From Apostichopus japonicus (taxonomy: Eukaryota; Echinodermata; Holothuroidea; Aspidochirotida; Stichopodidae): a stretch of 55,000 bases of DNA. The stretch lies in the NCBI RefSeq assembly GCF_037975245.1, contig NC_092576.1, positions 10,588,611 to 10,643,610 on the forward strand, in the 5' to 3' direction. Below the pieces are notes generated by a model. That model was not told where the DNA came from. It saw nothing but the letters and a program-made list of their open reading frames with translations, and did not search any database. Shown piece by piece: positions 1-11,001 of the stretch; position 1 is the first letter of the stretch; the number at the start of each line of letters is the position of its first letter. The translations under genes and the position numbers were made by a program.

Positions 1-983
1 ATGAAATCCAAAAGATAAGTAAGAGCACGAAGAAGACGGCCGAAATTAAAATTAAATTAGAGAAACAGAAGGAGATGCTGAAAAATAGAACTGCTGATCT
101 CTTGTACGGGAAGATACCCAATGATGGGGCATTCTGTAGCATTACAGTCAGTTTGCTGATAGGAAGTGTGAACTTGCGTGCTGATCAGTTATTACATATA
201 TTTGATGAAAGAGAAACGAATGGGGGCGTTCTTCTTACTTGTATGGATTCAAAAGAATGCAGTAAGGAATATTGGAGACACATGGAGAAGATTCATAATC
301 ACGACGATCCTGTAGTTATGTCGAATAGAGATATGTATTATCATAATGAATATCACTCATTATTTGCTGTAGGTAATACTGTCTTCATTGTACATCCTCA
401 CCGGAATGGTTCTCTGTATTATTCTGTAAAATCAGTCTCATCCTTGGTGATTGATGAGGTACCTGAAGGTGCATGGATTACCAGTGTTATTGCACACAAG
501 TCAGGTCTATGTAAGTTTTTAATCTCTACCAGCTGTAACCACTCTATTCGAGAGTACAATGTCTCCGGATCTGCTCTTAGAGTAATAGATACACGAGACT
601 TTGTACGCTCTAATGCTATATCCAGAGTTGCTTACTGTCGTAATTTATTTGCTATCATTGGTCGAGGTCTTGATGACGTCATACTGATAGATGCTGATGG
701 TACAGTTAAGCAGTATGGCACTTTAAGGCTGCCGTCGGCTATGTCTGGTATGTTGCCGATCTATATCATCTGGACTGGTTCTCAGTGGCTTGTATTGTAC
801 ATCAGTGAGGGAGTAGAGAAAGAGTGGAAGGTTATAAACTATAAGAAGACTGGAGAGTTTGTCAAGGTGTGTGATGAAGGAACATCATATGATGAGGTGG
901 ATGTTCCTCTTTGTGTCACTCGGTGGAAGAACACTGGATATGTTACTTTTGCTAATGCAACAGTACGTAGATTTCAGCACTGA
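1..983 (+). CDS. DED/B-box/propeller family gene, copy A (5' partial)
   Basis: The 3' part of exon 2 of a gene paralogous to those at 11002 and 35951. The reading frame is open from the left edge (first whole codon at 3) to TGA at 981-983, giving 326 residues. The first ~25 are the charged end of the coiled coil (EIQKISKSTKK). The rest is the C-terminal domain, with blade-like repeats such as FAVGNTVFIVHPH, FLISTSCNHSIREYNVSG, LFAIIGRGLDDVILIDADG and WLVLYISEGVEKEWKV. I read these as beta-propeller blades by pattern, without a structural match. Compared with the other copies a surface loop near 484-520 is three codons shorter and has a different sequence. No frameshift or stop is visible, so it looks functional. 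The DED and B-box would lie left of the window. The polyadenylation signal is at 1330. Confidence 0.85.
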   Translation, partial: EIQKISKSTKKTAEIKIKLEKQKEMLKNRTADLLYGKIPNDGAFCSITVSLLIGSVNLRADQLLHIFDERETNGGVLLTCMDSKECSKEYWRHMEKIHNHDDPVVMSNRDMYYHNEYHSLFAVGNTVFIVHPHRNGSLYYSVKSVSSLVIDEVPEGAWITSVIAHKSGLCKFLISTSCNHSIREYNVSGSALRVIDTRDFVRSNAISRVAYCRNLFAIIGRGLDDVILIDADGTVKQYGTLRLPSAMSGMLPIYIIWTGSQWLVLYISEGVEKEWKVINYKKTGEFVKVCDEGTSYDEVDVPLCVTRWKNTGYVTFANATVRRFQH

Positions 984-1329
984 AATCTGATCTCGGTTAC
1001 AGAAGAGATCTTAGGTTAAACCACTAGAACAATTTAGTTGGATTATAGCAGACAGTGTTGAGATAAACATTCATCAAAAGTGGAATAACGTTTATCAAGT
1101 AAGATACTGGTTACGTCACCATAATTTACCAGTAGAAATCTCTCTATCTGCTGTGCGTGATATACCTACGTCATTTCCCTTCAGCGACTTTCCCTATAAC
1201 GCCTCTTCCGTTTAAAACATCAATGAGTTATGTGTACATTTGTATTTATTTCAGTTGACTTAAGTTTTATAAAATGATTAAAAGTGTTTATGTTGCTTAA
1301 TGTGCTTATATCATTTCATTCATGCGAAA

Positions 1330-1335
1330 AATAAA
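1330..1335 (+). terminator. Polyadenylation signal, copy A
   Basis: AATAAA lies 347 bp past the stop codon in a block (aaATAAAATacGCAAca) conserved downstream of copies B (14557) and C (39028). Conservation in all three flanks supports a real 3' end. Confidence 0.55.
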
Positions 1336-2206
1336 ATACGCAACATGACTTGAACCGAAAATTCCACCCCACACCCATACCCCCCCCCCCCCGCCCCGTA
1401 CTCTATATCCCATTATCTTATTCCGTATCACCGTTGTCGAAGATCACCATTTCAAATAAAGTCAAATTAAACACAAGTTACTGTTATCCATGCTACATTC
1501 TCCACGAACTTGTAAACATAAATTCCTGCAGGCTTCAGCTCATGTGTTTCTCGGCAAAGATGTAAAAACAATTTTAGAGATAATTGACGGTCACGTGAGG
1601 TTTGAATTCTTAGCGCCGCATGTCTATTTTATATTAAAAATGTAAAGTATTTAAAATAAGAAATAATAACATTTCTTCTTTTGTCTTAACCTACAATTAA
1701 ACGGGTCTCATAATGTTCGCACACAGTTGTACATTAATCAAATAAAAATAACCCGAAGACTTGCCTGATTGATTTTATTTTCTAATTTTTCCTTTTTAGC
1801 ATTTGGCCGTAAGTCAGTACACTTTAAATTCAATGCTATTAGGATATGCTTTTACAAAAAAAATCCCTATCTGTTTGGTTTTCTTGGTTTTGTTATTGCT
1901 TATGGTATAATTATATCTACTGTCCCTAAGCCAATAATAGTGAACCATGCATATAACTAATAATCGCTAAGTATTCCGACAAAATGACCTTTTAATTTTC
2001 CATTCTGACAACCGTCACGGTCCAATGTACCTCTCTGACACTATCTTGAGGTCATATTGTACTTCAAATATTGTCTATGCTGTGACTTATAATTGAAACA
2101 GAATGTTGTTTTTCTGTATTGTGTTTTACTATATTCTATGCATTCTGTAACTTTATGAATTCGTGGATGAAAAACACGTCCTGGTAGCATGTCTTTCTCT
2201 TTAAAC

Positions 2207-2723
2207 CAGGGTTTCCCTAACTTAGTCCCCCCCCCCACGAACCCCCTGTGGATGTCAGAGATGTCCACGAACCCCCAACTTTTTCGAGACACGATGTGAG
2301 TCATTATTATACTATAATAAGCATAATAAAGCTTCGTAAAAGATCAAGTTCATAGTGTAATATTGAAATTAAAAAACAAAACAAGAGATGAACAAATATT
2401 TATTTGGAAACTTCAAGATCAGATCAGCTCTTTATCTTCACGACGTACTGCCATGTGTACACCAACTTCACCAAAGTCATGCGGCCTGTATCTGTTTCAT
2501 AATTCAGTTATTTATCACATGCACGGTACGGTAGGCTACTACTATGGCAACATAATCGGATGGAACGCGAAAAGAGTTTGTCACATTACTAAGTTATATG
2601 ATATGTCAGATTTTAGTTCAACAAAAAGTACTGTAATTTTGACTTTCAGAAACGTCCTACGACCCCCTGGGAATGGCTCACGCACCCCCTGGGGGTTCAT
2701 GCACCCCAGTTAGTGAACCCCTG
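2207..2723. mobile_element. hAT-type MITE, in the copy A flank
   Basis: A 517-bp element with imperfect terminal inverted repeats, CAGGGTTTCCCTAACT on the left and AGTTAGTGAACCCCTG on the right. It is flanked by an 8-bp target duplication, CTTTAAAC (2199-2206) and CTTTAATC (2724-2731). CAGGG ends and an 8-bp duplication are typical of hAT elements. The only ORF in it is not conserved. The equivalent insertion in copy B is at 15413-15944, and copy C has the uninserted site. Confidence 0.8.
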
Positions 2724-4244
2724 CTTTAATCCAAACTTACATCATGACACTCTTTGGATATCTGTTTCCTTCTTTATTTTCTCGTTTATTTCATCTCTCT
2801 TGTTATTTTTGTTTACGTTTTTCTTTTTGCTGTAAGTAACGTCATGTTAGGAAATATCGTATGTAATGTATCCACCAATCATGTGTGTCAATATCTTATT
2901 CACAAAATGTTTTAATCATTTTCCTTCTCCTTATACCAAACTTACATCATGACACTTTTTAATACCTTGTTATAACTGTCTTTCGTAAATTTCGTCTCCT
3001 TTGTTCTACTTTTTCTCTTTGCTGTAATTAGCATTGTGTTTGGAAACATCATATGTACTGTATCCACCAATCATGTGTGACAGTAATAAATCATCCATTT
3101 GTTCTTTTCTTTTCATTTTCGTCTGTCATGACATGCCATTGTACTTTGACATGTAAAATAAAACAGTTCATTTTGAACAGCAATTTTTTTTTACTGTGAG
3201 ATATTTGAAATTTAATCAAATCATGTTTATCAATATTTCTAAAGAAGAGAGGCGAAAACTATTTTCTCGTGGTATTGTTTATCACAAATTTAGTTAAGAT
3301 TGACCAAACTGTAATTAAAAAGTTCAATATATTTGGGAATCGCAAATGCGTTGAAAAAGTCTTTGTTATTATTTTTGTTATTTTATATTTGTTCACTAAA
3401 TCATTTTTCAAAAAAAATTGAATTAAAATAATATTGTAACAATCAGGCTAAGGTTACCGGCTGGCCCCTGTTCGCCCCTTTCCGGTTATATTGAAAAAGC
3501 TGTTATTTTCGCGCGTGGCATTAATTGCTCCCAATCGTTTCAATTCGGCCCAGCGCCACCAGATTACACCAATGATCCGGTAGTAATGTGTGCCACCCTG
3601 GTGACAGAGAGCCAACGAGTAAGCAAACATTTCGTATGCATCACATTTCAAAACGTAGCAAAGGAAGATTAACCTTTCTTGAGGAGATGTGTCTTAATGA
3701 CATCACAGATCTGAGATCACATTGGATCAAATTCCTGTAATATAATGAGGGAAACATTTATTTCACAGTACTATCATGATCATGACATATCCAGAATTGT
3801 ATATTAAAACAAAGGAGAGCTTAAAATTGTATTCAGTTTTGTTATTTTTCCTAAAACCGAGTGCACCACTACGATCTTATGTTAAAGACGAAAATGTTTG
3901 GTTACTACATATGTCATTAAAAGTGCCCTTATGCCATTTAAATGTGTAATTAAAAGGTGTAGTTAAGAGGGTCCTGTCGTTAAAAACAAAAAACATGTAA
4001 GTAATGGAATCTGTGCTATGGATTTGCATGCTGCAGAGAATCCAAGTTTTAAGATATTGAAACTTTGATACCCCTTCAAATGAAAGTCGCATCTTCCACT
4101 GCTCGTCGCTTCCCCCACCCCACCCCCACCCCCACAATTCACAATCCACCCCTCCTCTGTACCCCGTATGGAATTCGTATCCGCTAGGTATAGGCCTATG
4201 TCTGAGTCTTATACATGTCCCTGTAAGGTGTAAATACAAGAGCT

Positions 4245-4522
4245 CGCGTATGTAACGCCATTTTAACATTTATTTAACAATTACCGAATCTCTAATTCAT
4301 TTCAAGATATCTCTAATTCACTCTAAGATATCTCGCATTAATTTCCACCAGATATCAATAATTTAAACATACTTGAGATATCAGAATTTGAGTTCGAGAT
4401 ATCAAGAATTCGACTTGGAGATATCCAAAATTGAATTAGAGATGTCAAGAATTCGAATTCGAGTTACCCAAAATTCAGGTTCCGGTACACGTGACTTTCC
4501 TCTCAATTGCACGAACATTTCG

Positions 4523-4525
<3 letters not shown>
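4245..4525 (+). repeat. Truncated GATATC-rich element, copy A
   Basis: Starts with the end sequence ACGCCATTTTAACATTTATT, followed by about ten degenerate ~25-bp units containing AGATATC and (G)AATTC. It stops where the TA microsatellite begins. The full element is at 41222-42037. Confidence 0.7.
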
Positions 4526-4615
<90 letters not shown>

Positions 4616-4637
4616 CATATATATATATATATATATA
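4526..4637. repeat. (TA)n microsatellite
   Basis: About 112 bp of nearly pure TA with two ACA interruptions near 4611. ORFs reading YIYIYI on both strands are artefacts. A TA tract sits at the homologous place in the copy B flank (33094). Confidence 0.97.
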
Positions 4638-4702
4638 GTCGCATGAGTGATTATGTTGTTAACGTATTCCAAACTTATTTGATATCACCCCACCCATGAC
4701 TG

Positions 4703-4915
4703 CTACACTGTACATATATGGCGTGCCAGGGCGGCTTTATTTCCTTCTTCGTATGCACGTCTATTTAGTGTGTTCATTTGGTGTACATAGTTCTCACTGT
4801 ATGCCATATCAAAGTAATGTGCGCTGTTATTTATACTAGTACCGACATACCCTTTACCATGTGTAAATGGTATACTGCTATCTTCTAACTGCCTGAGTGC
4901 AAGTAAATTCGACAC
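4703..4915 (-). other. Possible terminal coding exon, unknown gene
   Basis: An open frame on the minus strand ends with TAG at 4703 and encodes about 70 residues of protein-like composition (for example SIPFTHGKGYVGTSINNS and NRRAYEEGNKAALARH). It has no ATG of its own, and the upstream acceptor (AATTAG) is weak. I do not recognise the family. It could be the last exon of a minus-strand gene or a chance ORF. Another open stretch at 5150-5242 ends in a good donor (ATG|GTAAGC), but I cannot show that the two are joined. Confidence 0.2.
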
Positions 4916-7900
4916 AGCTTCTAATTATATATGAGTGGTCGTTTAACTTATCAACTGGAACACATTGAAGGTAAGAGTGGCTTTTTGTGATATATATTAC
5001 ATAGCAGAATAGTTTATCAAGGTCTTCAACCGTTTCAATTGTACGTGAAATCGATATCTAGTTGTAAACATACACATAACGTTCAAAAGCTCATACAACT
5101 GTCCAATCACGTCAACCATTGTAATATCAAGCCTCAAATGCTTACCATTTAATGACGTTGTCAAAACGAATATTATATTTAAGGAACGAGTGGTGAAAGA
5201 GTTGACTGTCCCTTTAGTAAATAAGAGAATATTGTCTTTCACCTCACATCACCCGAAAATTGCCATATAAACATCGCGATGAGAAAAGAAATAATAATGA
5301 AAATGATTTGAGGACTCGAAAATACTCTCAGAGGGAATTTAAACCAAAACAACTTTGTTAAAACCATTTAAACCTTGTTGAAATTGAAGTTATTTCTCAT
5401 TTTCTGTTTACCTGTAATACAGATTAGTGTATGCAATGGTGAAGTAATGTTTTGCAGTTTTCTGGTTAAATAAAACAGAGCTCTTGACTATTCCAGTTAG
5501 CAACTAACCGCGATAGTACTCAGGCTGATAGATGCATGTGGCATGAAAGACCAGCTTAGCTTTAACAACTTCGTGTTTTTAGACGTATTTCCGATACCGC
5601 TTTAGTTTCTTTAAGAAAAAGACGTTCGTCGGTGACACTAATTGGTCATCCAGCCATGCAATGACCACTCAACTATATTTAACTGAAACATTTGATTTTA
5701 ATATATAATATGTATAATTAGACGATGTAACTAAAGAAAATTTAACCAAAAAAATAAAAACTCATATGTTATATTATATGGAACAATCGTGGAGATTAAC
5801 GTCAGATTGGTTAACAGTTTACAAACAGATATTCAATAAGACTTTAAGCAAAATCAATGAACACACGACGTTCATTGAAAGAAAAATAGCTAGCCATACA
5901 CACAAGATACACATAAAGCCTACACAGTTTGTTCGGGTGGTAGTTACCTCGTCTTAAAACTAGTATGTAGTATATAGAGTATACATTGCTTGTATTTTAC
6001 ATTACATTGGGTCCAAGTACTAAACCGTCAACTTGAAGTTCCATTCCTGGAAAGGTAAGTGTAGCACACTACTAAAATAATGTACCATTTAGCAAAATAT
6101 AAAAGAAAAGTTTAGTACCCGGTAATGGCGTGAACTGGAAATACCAAGTTCAGTACAAACAACAGAGCCATCCAGTTATTGTGCATGGATAATGTTAACT
6201 CCATTCTGATTTCATTCAGCGTTTTGTATCATCATATCTTGGCATGTTGTAATTAATGTGGTTAATTGTCATCTTTCATTTCCTTTTTGAAAAAAATGCC
6301 ATACATTTTACACTTTGATATATATTATTAATAACAATATTTGGCGACACGAATTCATAAGGACTGTTTGGAATCTGCCTTTATCGTCTTATTAAAGTAC
6401 AATATATGACTTATAGTCTCAAATTGAAAAAACCCAACATTTTCTGCTCCAGTGTAATGTGTTTTTTATTATTTATATTCCTCTCATTCTCATTTGTTTC
6501 ACACTCATGACTTCCTCCCCCCCCCCCCCCCAAAGCAGTTGACAATATATTTCAAATTCATAAATACAACTGATCCACCCTAAAAAGATTGTGCAAAAAT
6601 GGTAAAAATAGACCTAATTTTCCGGTAATTTTCCACCATCGTAGTAAAACTATCTACCCAAATTTTGCGTGGTCAATAAGCTATTAGGGTAAGTCCATTG
6701 TATCAGCATACACGCATTCATGCATATGTATAACACGTGAAAAGTTATCAATGGTCAGCGGTGGGATCTTGCTAAAATAAAACGATAGATTAATTAAGTG
6801 TGTCGGCATTTTATACGTTCTGCCTATTTCGTGCATTCTTGATTATACCACACACCTATTTGAATCTTTAAGATATAAGAGGCCGTGTCGTGAATCCAGC
6901 TTTGCGTCGCAGCCATGCCAACGAGTTAACGGTGCTTTTCGAACAACTTAATTAAGCTTACAGGCACATTAATAACATCCAACCCAACCTCGTGTGAATC
7001 CTCAGATTTAAAGAAGGAAACAACTGGGCCATTGTTCAAGTGTTTCAAAGTTGTACTATAGTATGTTGTTCCTCCTTTTTATTTCATTCCAGTATGCATA
7101 TAAAATTTATAGAGAGGAGTCATATAATACCTCAACAAGAAGAGTAACTAATATAAAAGGTGATTTTTTTTTTAAGATGATAGGATATCATATCAAATAC
7201 ATTTACACATACAAAAGTGAATACATACAACGATATAACAAACAGACCACAACAAACAGTCGAAGAATAACTAATATAAAAGGGGAGAAAATGCCAAGAT
7301 GATAGGATATCATATAAAATATATCTACACGTACAAAAGTTAATACATAAAACGATATAACAAACAGACTACAACAAACAGTCTAAGTGCTCGAATGGAA
7401 TGTATAAAGTAGCACGGTAAATAAATGAGTATCTGTAAACTAACGTTCGGTATTTTGTGGGGATTCCTTAGATTTCTGCTCGATTTGTGCAGGAGTCTTT
7501 TTAGTACAGTATACAAAGGTTGATTCTGATCACTGTAAATCTTATTTACCATTCTTGTAAACGTTTGTCTTGCAGCAGCATTTACTTTTTCAAAAAGTAT
7601 ATTGTAATCTAAATTAAATATAGCTGATGTTTATTTAAGAAACTTCATTTTTCTTTCTTTGCCTTTTTGCAATATAAACTGGTACCAGACAAGCAATATA
7701 TATATATCACATGTGCCAGATTGAATAACAGTATTGAAAACATTTTTCTTAGCATTTTGGTAAAAGAAAGAAACAACGTAAGCCACACTAGATACTATAT
7801 AATACCTTTATTTTGGGTTGTTACGCAATAAAGTCTTCCGGTCACATGTTAAAAAATTGTCATTTACAGAACACTGAAAATTTCATTGGTCAGTTTCAAC

Positions 7901-10177
7901 AGAGCTCTTAGAAATTGTGCATGATACAGCACTATTATCGGCATATTTTGTAACAGAAATATGTGAGTTTGACCTAATTTCATCAGTATATATAGTAAAT
8001 AATATAGTACATGATGGACCCCCAACCCTCACCCCACAGGCACACCAACCTTCATTTCCGACATTGCCGATAACCCTTTATCCAGTATAACTTGTCTGGA
8101 CCATCCTTGAAGAAATTGTGTCAGCCAATGAAAAAGCCATGTGTCTTTGATAATTCGTAAAAGATCCTTCATAATTGATTTGGCAAGATAGTAATAAACG
8201 CTTATTTATTTGTGTTATAATTAATATATAATGTTATAATTCTTTCCTTACAATCTTAATGAGACACAATATAATGGATTAATCAAACCTTTGATATCTG
8301 CAATACATGGATTCTTCGAGTGGCTTGATACTTCCGTTCTGGAACAGCAAGTGCCTTCTCCTTTGTTATCGAGCAACCTGATGGGTTAACAATCCCAATG
8401 TAAGGAACCAGTACTGATGGTGTATCAGTTTTGTGATGTTCATTTGGTTTGTATGTCCATATTCTGACTTGGTTTATTTTACCAAAAGGTCTGGTATAAC
8501 TTCCCCTGTGATCCTGAACTTCTTATCCTATGGAAGAAAGCATCCACTGTTCTGTCAAATCTGAAGGTTGCTATTAAGATTTTCTAAATAATTCGGTCTA
8601 AACGCCCCCCCCCCCCCCTCGTCCTTTGTAGACAGTAACTACTTAAGTATAAACTATTCTAGTACCTTCCAAAGTTTCATGTAGAACTATCATGTGACCA
8701 TCAACTATGTAACTAGGTATTACTAAGCCAGATAAAGGTATCTGTAAGTTAGGCTAGAGTAATGCTCGTGAGGAGCAAAGTCGCCAATAGCTAAGAGAAA
8801 CCGTATTTCTTTAGGGAGTGTTTCATTTTTTAACGTTTCTTTACATATGAAATTGAAGACTGGAGGAAAGTCTTAAGTGGAAATGAGCTGGTGTTTGCAT
8901 GTTTTAATTTGTCATAACAATGGTATTTGTTTAGTGAACTGTTTACATTCACATTGAAAGGAGGCAGGAAACCAAAATAATTAAAGTACACCGCCCCCCC
9001 CCCCTCCAACCATCTCAAGTGGCACTATGACATTACACATTAGCCCCCCCCCCCCAAAAAAAAAATAGCTCCATGCCACGACTGTTAAAAACCAATTTAC
9101 TCACGTACCGTGCAAGATAATGGACTTAAATATTTTAGGGATAAGATTATCACAAGCATCTTGGTGATATAAGTTCATTATGGTGGTTTGGGATTCCTTC
9201 CCTTTAATCCGTAGGTATAATTAGTCTTACCCCAAAAATTGCTTAAATTAATTAACCTTGGGTAGGTATTGTAGTCTTCACGGTCACAATTAAAAATTTG
9301 AGTGATTTATTCATCATTTTTATACGAGTTACACCCATTGTCATCAAAGTCCGTCAGTGACTTACACCGCCTGTTTCCTCATTTACACACAGCTCTAATT
9401 AAATGTACCGACACTGTTACACCGATTCAGTAGAGATAAATAGCGTTACTCCAGTTTACTGTCTATAGCTACTCGTGCAACAGATACAAGCATCGAATGA
9501 ACTGCAATCATAACACTAGGCAACTATTCAAGTATATTATGGTTCACCCACTGGCCATTCTGTTTTCACGAGTTATGCTATCGTGTATGAAATGCTGCAT
9601 TAATCAATTAAAAGACGAGGTGGAAATAATAAAGATAAAATCTTCCCATAATCCTGGGTGTTTTCAAATGGCAGTTCGTGGACATGGTTGTTATGTTCGG
9701 CTTGTTCCAAAGGGTAATATTCGTCGTTGTGCAAAACGCATGGACCTTAGACAAATTGTGTTACTGAGTGGTTAGAATGACTAAAGTATTCGTCAGTATG
9801 TGAAAACGAGAGTGGGACTTAGGTGGACATTCGTCAAAAATCAGTCAGAACAAATTTAAAAAACTTCACAGTTTTAGAACTTCAAACCCGGCTCAACCGT
9901 TTTTTAACCCTCGAAATAGGTAAAAACAATATTTAAGTCAAGTGCACATTCGCCACTACGCGAAAACGGGACGATATATAGCGCTCAGAACTACTTAATT
10001 TTATCATTTCTATCAATTTGTTTGTAAATAAAAGATAAAAGTCAGGTGACATTTCGAGCTGTAATGTTATAATATCTCATGAATAACCATGATATCGGTT
10101 AATGAACGGTTCATTTTGTTAAACAGTTAAATAGAGCAGCGATTTGATCCATATTTGGACCAAATCTATTGTTCATG
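4916..10177. other. Intergenic DNA between copies A and B
   Basis: No gene I can support. It is AT-rich, with poly-C tracts at 6518, 8606, 8996 and 9046 and a tandem duplication at 7140-7385. A ~57-bp segment at 5682-5738 recurs diverged at 52856-52913. The longest ORF (9497-9775, 92 codons) shows no recognisable motif and has no counterpart upstream of copy C. Confidence 0.5.
7140..7385. repeat. Tandem duplication of ~123 bp
   Basis: Two head-to-tail copies (7140-7262 and 7263-7385) share AACTAATATAAAAGG, AAGATGATAGGATATCATAT and AACGATATAACAAACAGAC, with roughly 85-90% identity by eye. Confidence 0.85.
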
Positions 10178-11001
10178 ACAGTTCGCCAATATTACTATAT
10201 AACTTTATATTTAAGTCATCAGCGGTTCTACTGACACATTTTTAGTTTGTTTTCATATCTTTTGGTTGGAATTGTATCTCGTTCTAATAATTATGTAACA
10301 TTGAAACTGTGCACGAAGAATAAAGACAGTCAGAGACTAGTATTGTATTCACATAACAAAATAGCGAAAGCGACCTTTTCCCCAATTCCGACTCGTCGAA
10401 TTTGTCAGGAAACTGGTGGTTGTCGATACAATCATAAACACAATACTGCATGTTTTCCATATTTTAAATTTTTAGACGGAGTCTTGTACACGCATTTCCG
10501 GCTCGCAACGGTTTTCTTAGACGTCATAACATTATACAATCCGATAACAGCTTTAACATTCAAACATTCTAAACCCTTCTCTGCATTGCATTGAGGCTCT
10601 CTTCCGTGTAAACAAGTAATGTTTTTCAATTGATAACAGTTTAAAATGTTACCCAATGATACCTCCTATAAGTTCATGTCTGGAGATTACTGTTTTTTAC
10701 AATAAAATTCTAAGTATTTATAGCTACTTCTAGAAACTGATATTCATGTTATACAGACAAACTTAATTCCTTGACCTTGTTTTCACAGAAATATAACAAA
10801 CAAGTTAACATACAAAACGTGCGGGAAGGCACGAGAAAAGGTTAACTTCAACAATCAAATGAACTTATTCCAAGTACTGGACAATGATAGGAATTATTTG
10901 CAGTTTGAATAAGTTTTTGGAGAGTGCCATTTCATTTGTCACGCAACTCATTAGAGAATCACTTTGTTTAATTGCAGTAATAGGATTAACTTTTCTTCGA
11001 T
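10178..11001 (+). repeat. Duplicated 5' flank and putative promoter, copy B
   Basis: This 0.82-kb segment, beginning GACAGTTCGCCAATATTAC, matches 35130-35950 upstream of copy C with very few differences. It ends at the shared start codon, so it should contain the promoter and 5' UTR. No clear TATA box can be assigned. The first 52 bases (10178-10229) may mark the breakpoint only because the sequence left of 35130 in copy C has been replaced by a retroelement. Confidence 0.7.

Larger units (their letters stand above)
984..4525 (+). repeat. Duplicated 3' flank of copy A
   Basis: Noncoding DNA that aligns by eye with 14224-16795 plus 32224-33093 (copy B) and 38851-41490 (copy C). It holds the presumed 3' UTR, poly-C tracts (1380, 2228), a hAT-type MITE (2207-2723), a tandem duplication of about 200 bp (2732-2935 and 2936-3085, each starting ACCAAACTTACATCATGACA), and the left part of a GATATC-rich element (4245 onward). 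Short ORFs in it are not conserved between copies. Confidence 0.75.

Noticed and set aside
2041-2713. ORFs over the MITE in the copy A flank
   Set aside because: They are interrupted in the orthologous copy B element and have no known domain.
10247-10656. ORFs in the 5' flank of copies B and C (10247-10594, 10432-10656, 35199-35607)
   Set aside because: Frames are open on both strands, and the counterpart in the other copy is broken or shifted, as expected of noncoding duplicated DNA.
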